Positions 59,900 through 64,000 of a DNA stretch of 64,000 nucleotides are shown here, one piece after another. The DNA is from Embleya sp040605455 (lineage in GTDB: Bacteria > Actinomycetota > Actinomycetes > Streptomycetales > Streptomycetaceae). Below the pieces are notes generated by a model. The model did not search any database. It was not told the DNA's origin and saw only the letters and a program-made list of their open reading frames with translations. The DNA lies in contig NZ_JBEXCV010000010.1 in NCBI RefSeq assembly GCF_040605455.1, positions 1 to 64,000 on the forward strand. The letters are read 5' to 3'. A program made the translations under genes and the position numbers. The number at the start of each line of letters is the position of its first letter. The first letter of the stretch is position 1.

Positions 59900-60239
59900 G
59901 CGCCGGCATTCCCCTCGCCCATGGTGTCCTGAGCCGCGACGCAGGATGCCCGCAACGATCGGCGACCCGTCCCCCATCGAATGCGCCGACGGATCCGGGG
60001 AGCCCCTGGACACGTGGCTCGGGAGCCGGGTGGTCGGCCCGGCCTGTGACCTACCGTAGTGGGCCCCGGGAGCCGGGGCAGTGACGATCCGGTCACGTAC
60101 GGGTCTCGGTTGCAGCGTACACCGATTGCCGAAAGCCGCTCCCGGGGTACCCACTTCCCGTTGGTCGACTCACGCGGTTACACAACGTCACCTCGGGTAA
60201 TCCGGCGGCAACCGTCCGGCCGGACCGGGGAAGCGCTGC
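59900..60239. other. 340-base leader/promoter region of STAS2
   Basis: On the minus strand it would give a long untranslated leader. It contains hairpins GCCCCGG-gag-CCGGGGC (60063-60079) and GTGAC/GTCAC (60081-60095), and a SigB-like promoter at 60147-60171. I do not see the conserved core of a cobalamin riboswitch. Confidence 0.5.
60147..60171 (-). promoter_or_regulatory. SigB-like promoter candidate
   Basis: GAGT at 60171-60168 and GGGTAC at 60152-60147 (minus strand) are separated by 15 bases. This agrees with the GNNT-N14-16-GGGTA(C/T) pattern I recall for Streptomyces sigma B. The -35 element is weak by nature. Confidence 0.4.
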
Positions 60240-60902
60240 TCAGCGGGTCGACCACGGCACGTCCGCGACCACCGTGCACGAGCCCGGCGCAATCTCGGTG
60301 AAGCCCGCGTCGCGCACGACGGGCCGACCGCTCGTGGTCAACGCGGGCCACGCGGCCGGCTCGGCGACCCGGACCGCGAGATCGAAGTCACGCTCCGCCC
60401 ACTCCTTGCGCCCGGCGGGGCCCATGTCCAGCCACGCGAGGTGACTGCCGTGCCCCACCTGCGCCATGGCCTTGCCGGCGGTCATCTCCAGCGTCGGGTT
60501 CAGCCACAACACGGGCTGCCCGGACGCTGCTGCGGGCGGCGCTGCCGGTTCGTCCAGGTCGGTACCGGATACCTGCAACTTGGCCAGGTCCTTGGGCCAT
60601 GCGTCCAGCGGGATCGGCGGGTACACCCGAACCTCCGCCGTGCGGTGGGCCACCGTGATGCCCGGCAACGTGTTAGCCCGCCGCCACTCGCCACCGCGGG
60701 CGCGCCGGACCACCTTGCGGATGCGGTGGCCCTGCCATGCCTCGACGACGTCGTGCCATTCACCGTCCGGGTCGGTGGACCTCGGGTCGGCCAGCAGGAC
60801 CAGGACCGCGCGTGCGGCGGCCTCCAGGGCGTCGGTTCGGGCCGGCGGGTCGTCCTTCTCGATGTGCGCCACGAGGGGGAGGACGTATTCGATGGTGCTC
60901 AC
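60240..60902 (-). CDS. Peptidyl-tRNA hydrolase, Pth2-like
   Basis: A 220-residue protein whose C-terminal 110 residues match the Pth2 fold: LNPTLEMTAGKAMAQVGHGS contains the Lys/Gln/His of the Pth2 active site, and SCTVVADVPW ends it. The N-terminal part is specific to actinobacterial relatives. It would release peptidyl-tRNAs, but many actinomycetes also have bacterial Pth, so this may be accessory. GTG at 60902. Confidence 0.8.
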   Translation of the reverse strand: MSTIEYVLPLVAHIEKDDPPARTDALEAAARAVLVLLADPRSTDPDGEWHDVVEAWQGHRIRKVVRRARGGEWRRANTLPGITVAHRTAEVRVYPPIPLDAWPKDLAKLQVSGTDLDEPAAPPAAASGQPVLWLNPTLEMTAGKAMAQVGHGSHLAWLDMGPAGRKEWAERDFDLAVRVAEPAAWPALTTSGRPVVRDAGFTEIAPGSCTVVADVPWSTR

Positions 60903-61103
60903 GGGTCGATGATGCCTTGCTCGTGGCCGCTCGGCCTCGTTGGGAGTGCCCGGTCTCGGTGCACGGTTGCCGTTGGGCGTTGGTCGGTTTGGGGATTGCG
61001 CCGGCCCGCCCACCCGTTGCCTCAGGTGTCGGGGCCGGGTTTTAGGGGCCGGGTTTTACGGGCCTCGGGGTGGGCCGATGGCGCCCCGAGGCCCTTGGTG
61101 GGT

Positions 61104-61982
61104 TCAGGCCTCCATCGCCCTTGTGGTCAGGAAGCGGGCGATGGTGCCGATGGCTTCCTGGGATTCGGGCATCGCCGGGTCGATCGCGGGCCAGGCGTGC
61201 GGGACGTCGGGGACCAGGTGGGCCTGGACCGGGACACCCGCCGTGGCGGCTCGGGCGGCGAACGCGGTGCTGTCGCCGAGCAGGGCCTCGTGGCAGGAGG
61301 CCAGGAGCAGGACCGGCGGCAGGCCGGACAGGTCGGCGAACAGCGGCGACGCCAACGGATCACCCGGGTCGTGCAGTTGCAGGTAGAGCTCGGCGGCCTC
61401 GCGCAGCGACTTCTTCGAGATCAGTTGGTCGGTGGCCGCGTTCGAATCGTACGTGGGCTTGGTCACGGTCAGGTCCAGCCACGGCGACAGCAGCACCAGG
61501 CCGGACGGCAGCGGCACCCGGGCGCCCCGGGCCGCGATGGCCAGCGCCGCCGCGAGCCCGCCGCCGGCCGAGTCGCCGCCCACGAACGGAGCCGGATGCG
61601 CGTCGCCGTTCGCGTCCACGATCGTGTCGTACACGTTCGCCACGTCGTGCAGCGCGGCCGGATACGGCGCTTCCGGCGCGAGGCGGTATTCGGCCAGTAC
61701 CACCCGGGCCCGCGCGACCAGCGCGAGCCGCGAACCGATGCCCAACCAGCCCGTGGCGTCGCCCATCCGGTAACCGCCGCCGTGGAAGTAGAGCAGTGTC
61801 AGTGCCGGGTCCGGCACCTCCAGGAACGTGCACGGCACGCCGCCCACCAACTCCTGACGCACCGTCACCCCGGGTTCGGGTTCCTGGCGATACGCCGCGG
61901 TGCCGCGTCGCCGCGCGTCCAGTTCGTCCGACGCGGCACGCCCCTCGCGTACCGGCGGCAGATTCCAACCATCCAGGCTCAT
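61104..61982 (-). CDS. Alpha/beta-hydrolase, hormone-sensitive-lipase family
   Basis: A 292-residue esterase. YFHGGGYRMGD is the oxyanion hole, VGGDSAGGGLAAAL the nucleophile elbow, and VPDVPHAWP the catalytic His. ATG at 61982 has GGGGAGGG about eight bases upstream. Divergent from the BTAD regulator. Paralogous in type to the esterase at 18786, but the two differ widely. Substrate unknown. Confidence 0.88.
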   Translation of the reverse strand: MSLDGWNLPPVREGRAASDELDARRRGTAAYRQEPEPGVTVRQELVGGVPCTFLEVPDPALTLLYFHGGGYRMGDATGWLGIGSRLALVARARVVLAEYRLAPEAPYPAALHDVANVYDTIVDANGDAHPAPFVGGDSAGGGLAAALAIAARGARVPLPSGLVLLSPWLDLTVTKPTYDSNAATDQLISKKSLREAAELYLQLHDPGDPLASPLFADLSGLPPVLLLASCHEALLGDSTAFAARAATAGVPVQAHLVPDVPHAWPAIDPAMPESQEAIGTIARFLTTRAMEA

Positions 61983-62303
61983 CCGTGCCCTCCCCAACCG
62001 AAACCCGAGTGCCCACAGGCCCGATGCCCACCTGACGGCTGCCCCGATACCGGATCTCCCACGCCCGGCACGGGATCGGCCGCCCGGGTCCGTACCCCAC
62101 GATGCCGTGCCGCCGACAGCCTCCGGGAAACCCGAGTACGGATCAAGTGATTGGCCGGGTTGTGACATGGGGCCGGCGCAATTGGCCGCCGGTTGCACCG
62201 TTCGGTTCGTACCATGTGGCGCGCGGGGTCCTTCGAACCGCTCCCGGACCGGCGCCGGGGAATCGGTTGTCGCGAAGACGACAGCAGGAGGGGGGTCCGT
62301 CAC
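61983..62303. other. 321-base divergent promoter region
   Basis: It lies between the esterase and the BTAD regulator. An AT-containing stretch at about 62137-62225 is the likeliest promoter area. I see no clear operator and no ORF. Confidence 0.5.
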
Positions 62304-64000
62304 ATGGTGGTCCGGGTGCGTGTTCTCGGCCATGTCTGCGTAGACGGCCCCGCGGGCCGCGCCGCGGAGGATCTCCTGGGCGGCCCGCAGGCCCAGCTCG
62401 TGTTCGCCGCACTGGCACTGGGGCGCCGGCATCCGGTGCCGCGCGAGGAGTTGGCCGCCCTGCTGTGGCCCGAGCAGGCGCCCAAGTCGTGGGAGGGCGC
62501 GCTGCGCGGCGTGCTCAGTCGGGTGCGCGGCTTCCTGGGCCAGGCCGGATACGACGCCTCGTCGGTGCTGCGGCACCGGGCCGGCTGCTACGTGTTGTCT
62601 CTGCCCGAGGGCACCGAGGTCGACGTGGAGGCGGCCGAGAGCGCGCTGATCGAGGCCGAGGCGCTCGCGGTGCACGGTGCCTTCGCGCAGGCCCGATCCC
62701 GGGCACACGACGCGCACGAGATCCTCGCCCTGCCGTTTCTGCCCGGCCAGGACGGCGACTGGGTCAACGAGCGGCGCACCCGCTGGCGCTCGGCCCGGCT
62801 GCGCGCGCTCGCGGTGTCGGTGACCACCGAATTGCACCTGGGCCGGGCCGACGCGGCGGTGACCCGCGCGGGCCAACTCGTCGACCTGGATCCGTTCCGC
62901 GAGAGCAGCCACCGCCTGCTGATGACCGCGCACGCGGCCGGCGGCGACCGGGCGGCGGCGCTGCGTGCGTACGAACGATGTCGGCGCCTGTTGGCCACCG
63001 AATTGGGCGTGGGGCCGTCCCCGGAGACCGAATCGGCCTTCCTGCGCCTGCTCGGCGACGCCACGCCGCAACCGCTGCCGGTGCCCGCGCCCGCCGCGCG
63101 CTTCGCCTCGCCCGCTCCCGGCCGGGACGCCCTGCCCGCCCCGGCACCCACCCGCTCGGCGCACGACGCGTTCCCGCACGGCGCGCCGGGACCGATCGTG
63201 GGCCGCTCCGCCGAATTGCGCCTGCTGGAGGAATCCACCGGGGCCGAGGTCGGCTCGCGCGTGGTGCTGGTCAGCGGCGACGCCGGAATCGGCAAATCCT
63301 TCCTGTTGAGCGAGTTCGCCACCCGCGCCGGCCACAACGCGCTGGTGCTGACCGGCCGCAGCGACGAGGGCGTGGCGGCGCCGTTCCAACCCTTCGTGAC
63401 CATGCTGCGCGCGCACCTCGCCGACGTCGCGGCCGAGGAGTTGCGCGAGCGGGTCGGCGACCTCGGCGGCGAGTTGCACCGACTGCTGCCCGAACTGCCC
63501 TTGGAACCGGCCGGCCTGACCCAGCCTCAGGGGCCGCCCGACTCGAACACCGAGCGCTACCGGCTGTTCGAGGCGGTCGCCGGAGTGTTCCGGCACGCGG
63601 CCGGCAGGGGTGGTTTGGTACTGCTGCTCGACGACGTGCACTGGTCCTCGACCTCGACCATGCTGATGCTGCGCCATGTGGCCCGGGCGCTGGTCGGCAC
63701 CCGCGCGGTGCTGGTGCTCGCCTACCGCGACACCGGGCTCGGCTCGGTCCACCCGATGACCAGGCTGATCGCCGACCTCTACCGCGACCTGCATCCACTG
63801 CACGTGCCGCTGGGCGGCCTGGACGTGGCGGCTTTGGTCGAACTCGCGCACGTGCTGGCCGGCCCGCTGCCACCGCGCGCGGAAGGCGTCCGGGCCCACG
63901 TCCTGCGCGAACTCAGCGACGGCAATCCGTTGTTGGCCACCGAACTGCTGCGCCAATGGGCGGATGTCAGCGACTGGTCGGCGCTGGGCAAGAGCGTGCC
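62304..64000 (+). CDS. BTAD/AAA transcriptional regulator (SARP/AfsR-like), 3' end outside window
   Basis: At least 565 codons are open to the end of the window. Residues 1-90 are an OmpR-type winged helix (MVVRVRVLGHV; REELAALLWPEQ), and 95-250 the bacterial transcriptional activation domain (RESSHRLLMTAHAAGGDRAA, ELGVGPSPETES). After a Pro/Ala linker comes an AAA ATPase with Walker A GDAGIGKS at 325-332 and Walker B LLLDDVHW with Asp443/Asp444. The product is likely a large regulator of about 1000 residues with a C-terminal TPR or LuxR part. Such proteins often switch on secondary-metabolite clusters, so one may begin just beyond this window. Confidence 0.9.
   Translation, partial: MVVRVRVLGHVCVDGPAGRAAEDLLGGPQAQLVFAALALGRRHPVPREELAALLWPEQAPKSWEGALRGVLSRVRGFLGQAGYDASSVLRHRAGCYVLSLPEGTEVDVEAAESALIEAEALAVHGAFAQARSRAHDAHEILALPFLPGQDGDWVNERRTRWRSARLRALAVSVTTELHLGRADAAVTRAGQLVDLDPFRESSHRLLMTAHAAGGDRAAALRAYERCRRLLATELGVGPSPETESAFLRLLGDATPQPLPVPAPAARFASPAPGRDALPAPAPTRSAHDAFPHGAPGPIVGRSAELRLLEESTGAEVGSRVVLVSGDAGIGKSFLLSEFATRAGHNALVLTGRSDEGVAAPFQPFVTMLRAHLADVAAEELRERVGDLGGELHRLLPELPLEPAGLTQPQGPPDSNTERYRLFEAVAGVFRHAAGRGGLVLLLDDVHWSSTSTMLMLRHVARALVGTRAVLVLAYRDTGLGSVHPMTRLIADLYRDLHPLHVPLGGLDVAALVELAHVLAGPLPPRAEGVRAHVLRELSDGNPLLATELLRQWADVSDWSALGKSV

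Noticed and set aside
59900..60239. Cobalamin riboswitch upstream of STAS2
   Set aside because: The neighbouring B12 protein raised the idea, but the conserved B12-box core could not be found on either strand.
61983..63956. Upstream extension of the minus-strand esterase to about 950 codons
   Set aside because: The extension is antisense to the BTAD/AAA regulator, whose Walker motifs are clear. The esterase has a good ribosome site at 61982.

Overview
The window is about 72% GC by eye, with strong third-position G/C bias and frequent GTG starts. Its gene content points to an actinomycete of the Streptomycetales type: an XRE-DUF397 pair, a BTAD-type regulator, a SpoIIE/STAS cluster, TetR, IclR and FadR-type regulators, and DtxR-type iron boxes. 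I cannot name the genus. It reads as ordinary chromosome with local accessory repeats. I see no rRNA, tRNA, CRISPR array, intact insertion sequence or prophage.

Layout. 1-2.2 kb: DUF6745 and DUF1152 proteins. 2.2-12.0 kb: a minus-strand catabolic block with an acyl-CoA ligase, a membrane-anchored esterase, and an Atu/Liu-like operon (carboxyltransferase, biotin carboxylase, AtuA-like, acyl-CoA dehydrogenase) for branched or terpenoid acyl-CoA. 12.3-13.3 kb: a His-rich, probably copper-related protein whose promoter spacer is a CsoR-like operator. 13.5-16.6 kb: stand-alone nucleotidyltransferase, scramblase-like protein, amino-acid permease. 16.7-19.7 kb: a TetR regulator and a divergent FAD monooxygenase separated by five regularly spaced palindromes, then an esterase. 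19.7-22.9 kb: hmuTUV haem uptake under two iron boxes. 23-26.5 kb: DUF7064/7065-like protein and a short-form ValRS.

26.6-28.7 kb: a WhiJ-like XRE/DUF397 locus with two minisatellites, one of which is the DUF397 start region. 28.8-31.6 kb: R2K ATP-grasp protein, a PIN/NYN-zinc ribbon-FHA fusion, and an M50-like membrane protease. 31.7-34.8 kb: SRPBCC protein, a TerD remnant, and an LLM flavin oxidoreductase divergent from an IclR regulator. 35.2-41.7 kb: ammonium transporter, a nonapeptide-repeat protein, a DUF3516 helicase, a lipoprotein, an 80-bp repeat array and a CaiB/BaiF CoA-transferase. 41.9-46.2 kb: a second DUF7064/7065-like protein, a StyA-like flavoprotein, and a noncoding region with inverted copies of a multi-hairpin element and a 35-base G run.

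46.2-49.1 kb: two-component system plus a divergent membrane-anchored protein. 49.1-54.6 kb: DJ-1/PfpI protein and a lutABC lactate-utilisation operon with a tightly coupled zinc-knuckle gene, divergent from a FadR-type regulator with a textbook operator. 54.8-59.9 kb: PhyH-like dioxygenase, then a signalling cluster of STAS protein, PAS-GAF-PP2C phosphatase, B12-binding protein with the CarH-type W-x9-EH signature, and a second STAS protein. 60.2-64 kb: Pth2-like hydrolase, an esterase, and a BTAD/AAA regulator running off the end.

The best candidate for a poorly described system is the 56.1-59.9 kb cluster. A phosphatase and a probable cobalamin light sensor are translationally coupled and flanked by two anti-sigma-factor antagonists, which suggests a light- or B12-gated partner switch. 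The PIN/NYN-FHA fusion is the second candidate.
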